The translations under genes were made by a program, and so were the position numbers. Below, one piece after another: positions 5,970 through 13,914 of a stretch of DNA of 23,625 nt. Location: contig CAZDQE010000032.1 of NCBI GenBank assembly GCA_964507395.1, positions 1 through 23,625 on the forward strand, in the 5' to 3' direction. Origin of the DNA: SIG575 sp964507395. GTDB lineage: Bacteria > Bacillota > Clostridia > Oscillospirales > Acutalibacteraceae. The stretch's first letter is position 1; each line of letters starts with the position of its first letter. Below the pieces are notes generated by a model, which ran no database searches, was not told the origin of the DNA, and was given only the letters and a program-made list of their open reading frames with translations.

Positions 5970-7505
5970 ATGGAAAAGCAGATTTCAACAGTAAGAAATT
6001 TAGCTTCATTTGCTGCTGAAACCTATGGTGAAAAGGATTATTGCCGCTTCTTCAGAGGTGAGGAAATGTGTGCAAAAACCTTCAGCGGATTTTACGAGGA
6101 TGCACTTGCAATGTGCAGATATATCCGCAGTGTTGATACGGGAAAAATGCACATCGGTTTTATCGGAAAGACAAGCTATGAATATATTGCTTGTCTTACA
6201 GGCATGATTTTCAGCGGAAACACTGTTGTTCCCTTTGCTCCCGACATAAGTGTTGAAGAGGCATGTAAGCTTTTTGACGATGCTGATATTGAAATTCTTT
6301 TCTGCGAAGAGGAATTCAAAGAAAGAGCAGAAAAAATCAAAGAAAAATATACAGGCCTCAGACAGGTAGTTTCACTTGGTGATTGGCATTGGTTTGAGGA
6401 GATGTTCAAAAAGTATTCTTCTTCATCTGAATATGCTTCTCTCTCTGAGATTGAAACTGACCCTGAGGATTGCGCGCTGATTATTTACACATCAGGCACA
6501 ACAGGGGACAGAAAGGGCGTTATGCTCTCAAGCAGTAATCTTCTTGCAAACTCATGCTATGACGGACACACATCATACAGTGAGGACATCAGCTTTTCAG
6601 TTCTTCCCATGCATCATGTTTTCTGCTATTCAAGCGATGTGCTGCGCTCTCTTTATGACGGCACAACGATCTGTCTTAACGGCGAGCTTATTAATTTATA
6701 TAAAAATTTTCTTGCATTCAAGCCTACAGTTATGAGAGTAGTACCTCTTATGTGCAAATCTATTCTCACAAGAATCAAAATTACCGAAAAGAAAAATCCG
6801 GGTATTTCCAAGCGTGAAGCTGCAGACAGGGTTGTAGGTGAGAATTTTAAAAGGATGCTCGTTGGCAGTGCTTTCTTAAGTCCTGCACTTACGGACGAGC
6901 TTGAAGAATACGGAATCTGTGCACGTCAGGGCTACGGCATGAGCGAATGCAGTCCGAGAATTTCCGTTTCTTCATTCGGAGATAACATAAAATATTCAAA
7001 CGGTATTCTTACAGGCGTTGATGAAGTAAGAGTGCAGGACGGCGAAATTCAGGTTAAAGGTCCCTCGGTTATGATGGGATACTATAAGAAACCCGAAAAA
7101 ACAAAGGAAGCTTTCACCGAGGACGGATGGCTTCGCACAGGCGACCTCGGATATCTTAAGGACGGACATGTCTTCCTTATGGGCAGAATGAAAAATCTTA
7201 TTATTCTCTCAAACGGCGAAAATATTTCTCCCGAAGAAATTGAAAACTGCTTTGCAGATGACGGCGTTGTGAAAGAAGTAATCGTCTATGCTGAGCAGGA
7301 CAAAATCATGGCGGAAATCTTCCCCGATGAAGCTCTTGCAAAAGCATCGGGAATCGACGATATTTACGGCGAGGTTGAAGCGATTGTTGACAGAGTGAAT
7401 GTAAATCTTCATTCTGACAGACAGATTCATTCCTTCAAACTCAGGGAAAAACCTTTCCCCAGAACAACTACAGGTAAAATCAAGAGATCGGAATTTCATT
7501 TTTAA
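5970..7505 (+). CDS. Free-standing AMP-forming acyl/aminoacyl adenylation enzyme
   Basis: A 511-residue ANL-superfamily enzyme that activates a carboxylic acid with ATP to an acyl-adenylate. It keeps all core motifs: YTSGTTGDRKG (173-183, phosphate loop), GYGMSE (321-326), RTGDLG (389-394, ribose Asp), MGR (404-406) and TTGKIKR with catalytic Lys503 near the C-terminus. The LPMHHVF segment (212-218) and general style are closer to fatty acyl ligases than to classic amino-acid A-domains, so a fatty or aryl acid is as likely as an amino acid. The substrate cannot be read off. AAGGAGAGAG at 5956-5965 precedes the ATG. It shares one base with the condensation gene (TAATG), and a carrier protein is the third gene, so it probably loads that carrier rather than CoA. 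A DltA-like role is less likely because no dltB or dltD lies nearby. Confidence 0.85.
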   Translation: MEKQISTVRNLASFAAETYGEKDYCRFFRGEEMCAKTFSGFYEDALAMCRYIRSVDTGKMHIGFIGKTSYEYIACLTGMIFSGNTVVPFAPDISVEEACKLFDDADIEILFCEEEFKERAEKIKEKYTGLRQVVSLGDWHWFEEMFKKYSSSSEYASLSEIETDPEDCALIIYTSGTTGDRKGVMLSSSNLLANSCYDGHTSYSEDISFSVLPMHHVFCYSSDVLRSLYDGTTICLNGELINLYKNFLAFKPTVMRVVPLMCKSILTRIKITEKKNPGISKREAADRVVGENFKRMLVGSAFLSPALTDELEEYGICARQGYGMSECSPRISVSSFGDNIKYSNGILTGVDEVRVQDGEIQVKGPSVMMGYYKKPEKTKEAFTEDGWLRTGDLGYLKDGHVFLMGRMKNLIILSNGENISPEEIENCFADDGVVKEVIVYAEQDKIMAEIFPDEALAKASGIDDIYGEVEAIVDRVNVNLHSDRQIHSFKLREKPFPRTTTGKIKRSEFHF

Positions 7506-9055
7506 TGGTGACTGAAATGATAGAAAAAACTTTGAAAAACGGTGAAAAAGTCAGTGCTTATCCCCTTTCGGTATCACAGAATATGATGTATCTTCTGTCT
7601 ATCCTTTACGGTGCAGGTTACCCCATAAACAATATCGGCTCAGGCTATTACTGGAAAGGCGGAATGGACTTTGACGTAATGAAAGAGTCAATATATGAGG
7701 CTATCGACAGATGCGATACGATGAGGCTTCGTTTTACAAGGCAGTCGAAGCTTAAGATTTTGCAGTATGTTACAGAAAAGAGCGAAATCAAGGTTGAAAA
7801 CTGGGATTTAAGTGACATGACAACGGAAGAGGCTCACGAAAAGCTTAAAAAGTTTTCAAGACAGCTTATTCCGTACATGGAATGTGAGCTTCACAAAATC
7901 GCACTTGTGAAAATGCCCGAGGGATATAACGGAATTTTTATGCGTCTTCAGCATCTTGCAATGGACGCATATTCCGCAAAAATTTTCATGACAGATATTC
8001 TTGAGATTTATCTTCATAAGAAAATAGGTACAGCGTATCCCAAGCCTATGAGGGAATATATTCCCGTTCTTGAAAAAGAACTGGCATATATTGACAGCGA
8101 AAAGCACGAAAATGATAAGCAGTATTGGTTTGATTCTCTTGCGAAAACAGAAGAGCCAATCTTTACCGATTACATGATTGATAACAGACTTAAAAAACAG
8201 CAGGTGAAAAATCCCTCTCAGAGATATGCAAATATCCACTCGGGATCACCTGATGCAAGCACCTTGGTTTTTGATGTTTCAAAGGAAGACACCGACAAAA
8301 TCATGTCGCTTTGTCTGGAAAAGGGACTTTCAATTTTTGCGGTGCTTTCGATGGGCATGAGAACAGCTCTTTCTGCTTTCAACGACAATGTGGATGATGT
8401 TTCCTTCAAAATGATTATCAACAGAAGAGGAACGATTGCAGAGAAAAAGTCAGGGGGCTTAAGAATCAATTTCCTTCCCATGAGAAGTATTGTATCTCCC
8501 GATAAGACCTTTACAGAGGGCGTAAACCATATTTCGGACGTTCAGAATGAAATGTACATGCACTGTGACCTGAGCTTTATGGAAACGCTGAAGCTCAGAC
8601 ACAAGTCAATGCCCAAGGAAGCAAAGTCCGACTCAACATACGACAGCGTAGGCTTTTCATATCAGCCGCTCATGACAATGCCCTCGATTGATGAGGAGAT
8701 GGCGGAAACTGCCCATAGCGTGTGGTATAATAACGGAGCTACAATGATTCCTCTTTATGTTACGGTCAAGCACAGAGCATCTGACGGCGGGCTTCAGTTT
8801 ATCTTTGAATACAGGCAGGAGCCCGATGCTGCATTTGACCTGACAGTGCTTTATAAAAAGATACACGAATCTTTAGTTCTCGGTGCAGAAAATCCCGACA
8901 TTACTGTTGGTGAAATATTGGAAAAAATCAAATTAACAGAGGAAGAAAAGAAAGGCGGAAAAGAAAAATGCAAGAGCTTGTCGCACTCATTGAAAATTAC
9001 GTTGAAGTCGATGAAATCAAAGCTGAAGACAATTTCAAGTTTAATCTCGGCATGA
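7505..9055 (+). CDS. Free-standing condensation-domain (NRPS C-like) acyltransferase
   Basis: A 516-residue protein with the size and pattern of one NRPS condensation domain, joining an acyl group on a carrier to an amine or alcohol. Seen: SVSQNMMYLL (22-31, like the opening C motif), DTMRLRF (71-77), RLQHLAMDAY (147-156) matching HHxxxDG with the second His (His150) and Asp154 kept but Gln for the first His and Ala for Gly, and GGLRINFLPMRS, near the C-domain 'N-x-lPlR' block. The ATG at 7505 overlaps the previous stop; ATG 7517, with GGTGA 6 bases upstream, is an equally good start. The last 29 residues are basic and low-complexity because they read the start of the carrier gene out of frame (88-base overlap), so the functional domain probably ends near residue 485. 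Whether it makes a peptide, N-acyl amide or ester is unknown. Confidence 0.8.
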   Translation: MVTEMIEKTLKNGEKVSAYPLSVSQNMMYLLSILYGAGYPINNIGSGYYWKGGMDFDVMKESIYEAIDRCDTMRLRFTRQSKLKILQYVTEKSEIKVENWDLSDMTTEEAHEKLKKFSRQLIPYMECELHKIALVKMPEGYNGIFMRLQHLAMDAYSAKIFMTDILEIYLHKKIGTAYPKPMREYIPVLEKELAYIDSEKHENDKQYWFDSLAKTEEPIFTDYMIDNRLKKQQVKNPSQRYANIHSGSPDASTLVFDVSKEDTDKIMSLCLEKGLSIFAVLSMGMRTALSAFNDNVDDVSFKMIINRRGTIAEKKSGGLRINFLPMRSIVSPDKTFTEGVNHISDVQNEMYMHCDLSFMETLKLRHKSMPKEAKSDSTYDSVGFSYQPLMTMPSIDEEMAETAHSVWYNNGATMIPLYVTVKHRASDGGLQFIFEYRQEPDAAFDLTVLYKKIHESLVLGAENPDITVGEILEKIKLTEEEKKGGKEKCKSLSHSLKITLKSMKSKLKTISSLISA

Positions 9056-9183
9056 GTTCCTTTGACACTATGTGCCTTATCAACGACATCAAAACAGAGC
9101 TTGGTGTGAATGTTACACCTGCTGATTTTATAAGGCTTAAAACTGTGGGAGCAGTTGCAGATTATATCAATTCAATCAAATAA
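8968..9183 (+). CDS. Discrete acyl/peptidyl carrier protein
   Basis: A 71-residue acidic, helical protein with the carrier-protein signature FNLGMSSFD (25-33). Ser31 is the expected attachment site for 4'-phosphopantetheine, with Ser rather than Asp just before it. The remaining pattern (LINDIKTELGV, then a final helix VGAVADYINSI) fits a four-helix acyl carrier protein. AAAGGCGG at 8951-8958 lies 9 bases upstream of the ATG. The first 88 bases overlap the end of the condensation gene in another frame, implying translational coupling. It should be the shuttle between the adenylation enzyme and the condensation enzyme. No phosphopantetheinyl transferase or thioesterase is nearby. It is not the housekeeping AcpP by context, since no fatty-acid genes surround it. 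Confidence 0.88.
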   Translation: MQELVALIENYVEVDEIKAEDNFKFNLGMSSFDTMCLINDIKTELGVNVTPADFIRLKTVGAVADYINSIK

Positions 9184-9227
9184 ACATAAAAAATCAGCAT
9201 CGCGGAGATGCTGATTTTTTATGTTTA
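9181..9227. terminator. Perfect 21-bp stem terminator that includes the carrier stop codon
   Basis: Bases 9181-9201 and 9207-9227 are exact reverse complements around the loop GCGGA. The GC-rich inner part (CAGCATC/GATGCTG) is followed by TTTTTT, and the mirrored A-run makes it work in both directions. The left arm begins with the TAA stop of the carrier gene. Confidence 0.88.
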
Positions 9228-9255
9228 CAGATAGGTTACAACATGACAATTTCTC

Positions 9256-9284
9256 TTGCATATTTCAGATACTTATAGTATAAT
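9256..9284 (+). promoter_or_regulatory. SigA promoter of the miaB-mutSL operon
   Basis: TTGCAT (9256-9261) and TATAAT (9279-9284) are 17 bases apart, directly after the terminator. Predicted start near 9291, about 18 bases before the miaB ATG. Confidence 0.75.
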
Positions 9285-9308
9285 ATATAAGTTAAAATGG
9301 GTTAGAGT

Positions 9309-10733
9309 ATGATTTCGGATTATTCAGAGGTTGAAAAAATGGAAAAAGAAGTAGAAAAACAGAATAAATTTTCGTCTCTTGCGAAGAATCTTCTGGAATT
9401 TAAGTTCGGAGAAGTAAGTCCCAAGGCTTATGTTCATACCTTCGGCTGTCAGGGAAATGTATCTGACGGTGAGAGGATGAAAGGTATTCTGTCCGATATG
9501 GGATATGTTTTCACAGAGGACGAAAAAGAGGCAGATTTGATTCTTCTCAATACCTGTGCTATCCGTGAGCACGCCGAGGACAGAGTTTTCGGTAATATCG
9601 GCAGATTGAAGATTCTGAAAAAGGCAAATCCCGACCTTATTATCTGCGTCTGCGGTTGCATGGTACAGCAGAAGCATATTGAGGAAAAAATTTATAAAAG
9701 CTATCCTTTTGTAACTGTGGTTTTCGGAACTCATGTTATTCACAAGCTCCCCGAGTTTGTTTATAAAGCTCTGAGCACAGGGAAAAGAGTTTACAATACG
9801 GATAATACCAACCTTGAAATCGCAGAGGGTAACACAGTTTGGCGTGACGGCAGCATACGTGCATGGCTTCCGATTATGTACGGCTGCAATAATTTCTGCT
9901 CTTACTGTGTTGTGCCTTATGTGAGAGGCAGGGAAAGAAGCCGTAAAAGCGAGGAGATTATGAGAGAAGCAAGAGAGCTTATTGCTCTGGGCTTCAAGGA
10001 TATTACTCTTCTCGGTCAGAATGTCAATTCCTACGGAAAGGGTCTTGATGAGGACATAAATTTTGCAAAGCTTCTGAGAATGATAAACGATATTGAAGGG
10101 GATTTTACTATCCGCTTCATGACATCGCATCCCAAGGACTGCACGCATGAGCTTCTTGACGCTATGGCGGAATGTGACAAGGTTGCAAAGCATCTTCATC
10201 TGCCCGTTCAGTGCGGAAATGACAGAGTGCTGAAAGAGATGAACAGGCACTATGACAGAGCAAAATATCTGTCACTTATTGAGTACGCAAGAAAAGTTAT
10301 GCCCGACTTGTCAATTACGAGCGATATCATCGTAGGCTTTCCCGGTGAAACTTATGAGGAGTTCTGCGATACACTCAGTCTTATAAAAGAGGTCAAATAT
10401 ACCTCTCTCTACACATTTATCTATTCAGCAAGAAAAAACACAAAAGCCGCAGAAATGCCCGACCCCGTTTCGCGCGAGGAAAAGGGTAAGTGGTTTGATG
10501 AACTCTTGAAGCTTCAGGAGTCCATAGCCGCTGAGAGAACTGCAAAAATGAACGGTAAGGTTTACCGCGTTCTTGCTGAAGAAAAAAGCAAAACGGAGGG
10601 CTGGATTTCAGGCAGAACTTCAGGGAATGTTATAATTGAATTCCCTGCAGATGAAAGTGTAACAGGAAGCTTTGTGAATGTGCTTGTTACAGAGCCTCTC
10701 AACTGGATAGTAAAAGGAGAATTAGTCAGATAA
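9309..10733 (+). CDS. miaB: tRNA-2-methylthio-N6-dimethylallyladenosine synthase MiaB
   Basis: A radical-SAM methylthiotransferase that adds the 2-methylthio group to i6A37 of tRNAs reading UNN codons. The 474 residues show the N-terminal UPF0004 domain with its three cluster cysteines (Cys47 in TFGCQGN, Cys83 in NTCAIREHAEDR, Cys117 in CVCGCM). The radical-SAM CxxxCxxC is at Cys193, Cys197 and Cys200, followed by VVPYVRGRERSR, which is MiaB-specific. A C-terminal TRAM-like region closes the protein. Length is normal. Start: ATG 9309 has only a weak site; ATG 9339, with AGAGG at 9326-9330, is an alternative that removes 10 residues. miaA, which makes the i6A substrate, lies four genes downstream. 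The neighbour order miaB-ylbF/ymcA-mutS-mutL matches Bacillus. Confidence 0.95.
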   Translation: MISDYSEVEKMEKEVEKQNKFSSLAKNLLEFKFGEVSPKAYVHTFGCQGNVSDGERMKGILSDMGYVFTEDEKEADLILLNTCAIREHAEDRVFGNIGRLKILKKANPDLIICVCGCMVQQKHIEEKIYKSYPFVTVVFGTHVIHKLPEFVYKALSTGKRVYNTDNTNLEIAEGNTVWRDGSIRAWLPIMYGCNNFCSYCVVPYVRGRERSRKSEEIMREARELIALGFKDITLLGQNVNSYGKGLDEDINFAKLLRMINDIEGDFTIRFMTSHPKDCTHELLDAMAECDKVAKHLHLPVQCGNDRVLKEMNRHYDRAKYLSLIEYARKVMPDLSITSDIIVGFPGETYEEFCDTLSLIKEVKYTSLYTFIYSARKNTKAAEMPDPVSREEKGKWFDELLKLQESIAAERTAKMNGKVYRVLAEEKSKTEGWISGRTSGNVIIEFPADESVTGSFVNVLVTEPLNWIVKGELVR

Positions 10734-10774
10734 TTCTTTAAAATAGTAATTTTTTATTAAAGGAGTAATAAACA

Positions 10775-11191
10775 ATGGAACTTGAAAAACTCGCAAGACA
10801 GCTTGGTGCTGCAATTCAGGAGGATGCTCGCTATAAAACATTTATGGCAGCAAGAGACAGAAATGAAAAGGACGAAGAACTGAACGAAATGATGCAGAAG
10901 ATTCAGCTCGTTCACATGTCTTACAACCACGAGGCATCAAAGGGCGAAGAAGCAGATCAGGAAAAGCTTCAGGCTTATGAAAAGGAATTCAACGAAGTTT
11001 ACACTCAGGTTATGGCAAACGAAAACATGAGAAATTTTGAAATCGCAAGAAATGACCTTGACGAGCTTATGAAATTCCTTACAGGCATCATCAGCATGTG
11101 TGCTTGCGGTGAAGACCCCGAAACATGCAACCCCAACGCAGGACATTCCTGCTCAGGCGATTGCTCATGCTGCGGTTCTGATTGCCACTGA
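10775..11191 (+). CDS. YlbF/YmcA (Ric)-family protein with cysteine-rich tail
   Basis: A 138-residue protein. Residues 1-105 are a charged helical region of the YlbF/YmcA type. In Bacillus, YlbF, YmcA and YaaT form the Ric complex, which carries Fe-S clusters and acts with RNase Y in RNA maturation. Residues 108-138 are a cysteine cluster with eight Cys (109, 111, 118, 126, 130, 132, 133, 137) plus His124 and His138, a likely Fe-S or zinc site. The tail is richer in Cys than I expect for a single family member. AAAGGAG (10759-10765) precedes the ATG. It follows miaB, as ymcA does in Bacillus. Family membership rests on the pattern and synteny. A purely structural metal-binding tail is the alternative. 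Confidence 0.75.
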   Translation: MELEKLARQLGAAIQEDARYKTFMAARDRNEKDEELNEMMQKIQLVHMSYNHEASKGEEADQEKLQAYEKEFNEVYTQVMANENMRNFEIARNDLDELMKFLTGIISMCACGEDPETCNPNAGHSCSGDCSCCGSDCH

Positions 11192-11203
11192 TTTTAATTT
11201 TAA

Positions 11204-11241
11204 AACATCTGATTGAACCTTTCGGGGTTTGATCAGGTGTT
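11204..11241 (+). repeat. 16-bp stem-loop upstream of mutS
   Basis: Bases 11204-11219 pair with 11226-11241 over 16 positions, 13 Watson-Crick and 3 G-U, around the loop TTTCGG. The sequence after it (ACTTGAAGAG) has no U-run, so it is not an efficient terminator. It may be an RNA processing or stabilising element between the ylbF/ymcA-like gene and mutS. Confidence 0.5.
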
Positions 11242-11268
11242 ACTTGAAGAGAAAGGAAGGGAAAACAA

Positions 11269-13893
11269 ATGGCAGAATTAACACCTATGATGAAGCAATA
11301 TTTTGAGATAAAAAAAGATTATCCCGATACACTTTTGTTTTTCCGACTGGGAGATTTCTATGAAATGTTCTTTGAGGATGCAAAAATTGCCTCAAAGGAA
11401 CTGGAACTTGTTCTCACAGGCCGCGATTGCGGTCAGGAGGAACGTGCACCAATGTGCGGAGTTCCTTTCCACAGCGTTGAAAACTATTTGGCACGCCTTG
11501 TTTCCAAAGGCTATAAGGTTGCCATCTGTGAGCAGATGGAAGACCCTGCCCTTGCAAAAGGCATTGTAAAAAGAGATGTATCCCGAGTTCTTACACCGGG
11601 TACCGTTATTGAAAGCAACATGCTTGATGAGAGCAAAAATAACTATCTTGCAGCAGTTGTCTGCAAAGAAAATTCGGCAGGACTTGCTTTCGCCGATATT
11701 TCGACAGGTGAAATTCATGTAACCTGTTTTGAGGAGAAAAATCTCCTTTCACCAATCATCAACGAGCTTTGCAAATTTTCACCAAGCGAGGTTATTCTGA
11801 ACGGTGAAGCGAAAGCTTTGCAGGGACTTTCAAAGTACATAAAAGTGTCACTTTCTGCAACTCAAGAAGTTCTTGATGATGAATATTTTGATTTTGAAAA
11901 ATGCGCTGATGCAATTTCTCAGCGATTGAATAAAGATATTACCGATTTTGAATTTGCCGAAGAAAAGGAAGCAGCTTCGGCTTTCGGTGCATGTATCAGA
12001 TATTTAAGCGAGCTTCAGAAGAGTGATATTAAAAATATCACAAATGTAGATTTCTATAAAGGCGAAAGCTTTATGTTTCTCAATGCCTCTTCAAGAAACA
12101 ATCTTGAGCTTACGGAAACAATGCGAAGCCGTGACAAAAAAGGAACACTTCTCTGGGTAATTGACAAAACGAAGTGTTCAATGGGCAGAAGAATGATAAG
12201 GCGTTGGCTTGAAAATCCGCTGACAAACTTAGCATCAATCGTCCGCAGAAACAGGGCAGTTGAAGAGCTTTACGATAACACTGTTCTCTGTTCTGAAATC
12301 AGAGAAGCTCTTGACGGAATTTATGACTTTGAGAGAATTATGGCGCGTGTGGTTTACGGCACGGCAAACGCAAAGGAGATACGCTCTCTCGGCCTTGCTT
12401 GTCAGAAGCTTCCCGAGGTCAAAAATCTTCTTTCTTCCTGCAAGAGTGAAAAGCTGAGACAGATTTACGAAAATCTTGATGAGCTTGCAGATATATGTAA
12501 CCTTACTCTTTCTGCAATTGTGGACGAGCCTCCCTTGACAGTGCGTGAAGGCGGAATGATAAGAGAGGGTTATAATGAAGAGCTTGATTCTCTTCGCTCA
12601 ATTGAAAGCGACAGCGTAGGTTATATTAACGAAATCGCAATGCGTGAGCAGGAAAAGACGGGCATCAAAAAGCTTAAAATCGGCTATAACAGAGTTTTCG
12701 GCTACTATATTGAGGTTTCAAATTCCTTTAAGGAGCTTGTTCCCGAAGAATATATAAGAAAACAGACTCTTTCAAACTGTGAAAGATTTATTACACAGGA
12801 GCTGAAAGACCTTGAAACAAAAATCCTCGGTGCAAAAGAAAAAATCGTCAGGATTGAATATGAGCTTTTCGCTTCTGTCAGAGATGCGGTGGCGAAAGAA
12901 TATGCAAGAATTCAGAAAACCGCTGAAAATATTGCAAAGCTTGATGCTCTTTGTTCTCTTGCACACGTAGCAATAAGAAGAAATTACTGTTGCCCTGAAA
13001 TTTCCAATGACGGTGTAATTGAGATTGAAGACGGCAGACACCCTGTAGTTGAGGTTATGCTGGGCTCTCAGCCTTTTGTCCCCAATGACACACTCCTTGA
13101 TTCCGGAAATAATCGCTGTAATATCATTACTGGTCCCAATATGGCAGGTAAATCAACATATATGCGTCAGGTTGCACTTATAACACTTCTTGCACAGATT
13201 GGCTCATTTGTTCCTGCGAGAAGGGCGAAAATCTCAATCTGTGACAGTATTTTTACCCGTGTGGGCGCATCTGATGACCTTGCGGCAGGTCAGTCAACAT
13301 TTATGGTCGAGATGAACGAGGTGTCTCAGATTCTCCGTCAGGCAACATCTAAAAGCCTTATTATTTTTGACGAAATCGGCAGAGGTACGTCAACCTTTGA
13401 CGGCATGAGCATCGCGAGAGCAGTTCTTGAATTTACTGCTGATAAGAAAAAGCTGGGTGCAAAAACACTCTTTGCAACTCATTATCATGAGCTGACAGAG
13501 CTTGAAAATAAAGTGGAAGGTGCAGTCAATTACAACATCGCAGTTAAGAAACGCGGCGACGATATAACTTTCCTCAGAAGAATTGTCAGAGGTAAAGCTG
13601 ACGGCAGCTACGGTATTGAGGTTGCAAAGCTTGCGGGTGTTCCCTCCGGCGTTGTGAAACGTGCAAGAGAAATTCTCGAAGAGCTTGAGCTTCTTGACGG
13701 AAAAGGACTTTACCTTGAAGGCGAAAAGGAATTATCTCCGCCGCCTGCGGAATACGTGGCACAGGTTTCCTTTGCAAACAATTCTTCAAATGAAATCGTA
13801 GAAGAACTCAAAACGATCGATGTCAATACATTAACGCCCATTGAAGCTCTTTCAAAGCTTTATGAGCTTGTAAGCAAATCAAAAGAAATATAA
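11269..13893 (+). CDS. mutS: DNA mismatch repair protein MutS
   Basis: Recognises base mismatches and small loops and, with ATP, recruits MutL. The 874 residues have the mismatch-probing FYE in GDFYEMF (28-34), the connector and lever domains, the clamp, and the C-terminal ATPase with Walker A GPNMAGKST (622-630), Walker B IIFDEIGRGTST, and the FATHYHEL block. Length is normal for MutS1, so it is not the MutS2 type (no Smr domain). A GAAAGGAAGGG site (11251-11261) precedes the ATG. The gene is followed after 21 bases by mutL, giving a complete methyl-independent MutS-MutL pair. Confidence 0.97.
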   Translation: MAELTPMMKQYFEIKKDYPDTLLFFRLGDFYEMFFEDAKIASKELELVLTGRDCGQEERAPMCGVPFHSVENYLARLVSKGYKVAICEQMEDPALAKGIVKRDVSRVLTPGTVIESNMLDESKNNYLAAVVCKENSAGLAFADISTGEIHVTCFEEKNLLSPIINELCKFSPSEVILNGEAKALQGLSKYIKVSLSATQEVLDDEYFDFEKCADAISQRLNKDITDFEFAEEKEAASAFGACIRYLSELQKSDIKNITNVDFYKGESFMFLNASSRNNLELTETMRSRDKKGTLLWVIDKTKCSMGRRMIRRWLENPLTNLASIVRRNRAVEELYDNTVLCSEIREALDGIYDFERIMARVVYGTANAKEIRSLGLACQKLPEVKNLLSSCKSEKLRQIYENLDELADICNLTLSAIVDEPPLTVREGGMIREGYNEELDSLRSIESDSVGYINEIAMREQEKTGIKKLKIGYNRVFGYYIEVSNSFKELVPEEYIRKQTLSNCERFITQELKDLETKILGAKEKIVRIEYELFASVRDAVAKEYARIQKTAENIAKLDALCSLAHVAIRRNYCCPEISNDGVIEIEDGRHPVVEVMLGSQPFVPNDTLLDSGNNRCNIITGPNMAGKSTYMRQVALITLLAQIGSFVPARRAKISICDSIFTRVGASDDLAAGQSTFMVEMNEVSQILRQATSKSLIIFDEIGRGTSTFDGMSIARAVLEFTADKKKLGAKTLFATHYHELTELENKVEGAVNYNIAVKKRGDDITFLRRIVRGKADGSYGIEVAKLAGVPSGVVKRAREILEELELLDGKGLYLEGEKELSPPPAEYVAQVSFANNSSNEIVEELKTIDVNTLTPIEALSKLYELVSKSKEI

Positions 13894-13902
13894 TTTATCT
13901 GT

Positions 13903-13909
13903 GAGGTGA
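13903..13909 (+). promoter_or_regulatory. Ribosome binding site deciding the mutL start
   Basis: GAGGTGA lies 5 bases before GTG 13915. An in-frame GTG at 13906 falls inside this site and is therefore unlikely to be used. Confidence 0.7.
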
Positions 13910-13914
13910 CGGAA

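Noticed and set aside
7856..8239. Minus-strand open frame within the condensation gene
   Set aside because: It mirrors a coding gene with good family motifs and shows no start signal or recognisable protein pattern.
5970..9183. A dlt operon (D-alanylation of teichoic acid)
   Set aside because: DltA-like and DltC-like proteins could be imagined, but the middle gene is a condensation-domain protein, not the membrane acyltransferase DltB, and no DltD is present.
9324..10250. Long open frame of 308 codons on the minus strand inside miaB
   Set aside because: It lies wholly within an unmistakable miaB, has no ribosome site or family-like pattern, and its Cys/Phe/His-rich composition is typical of the antisense of a coding region.
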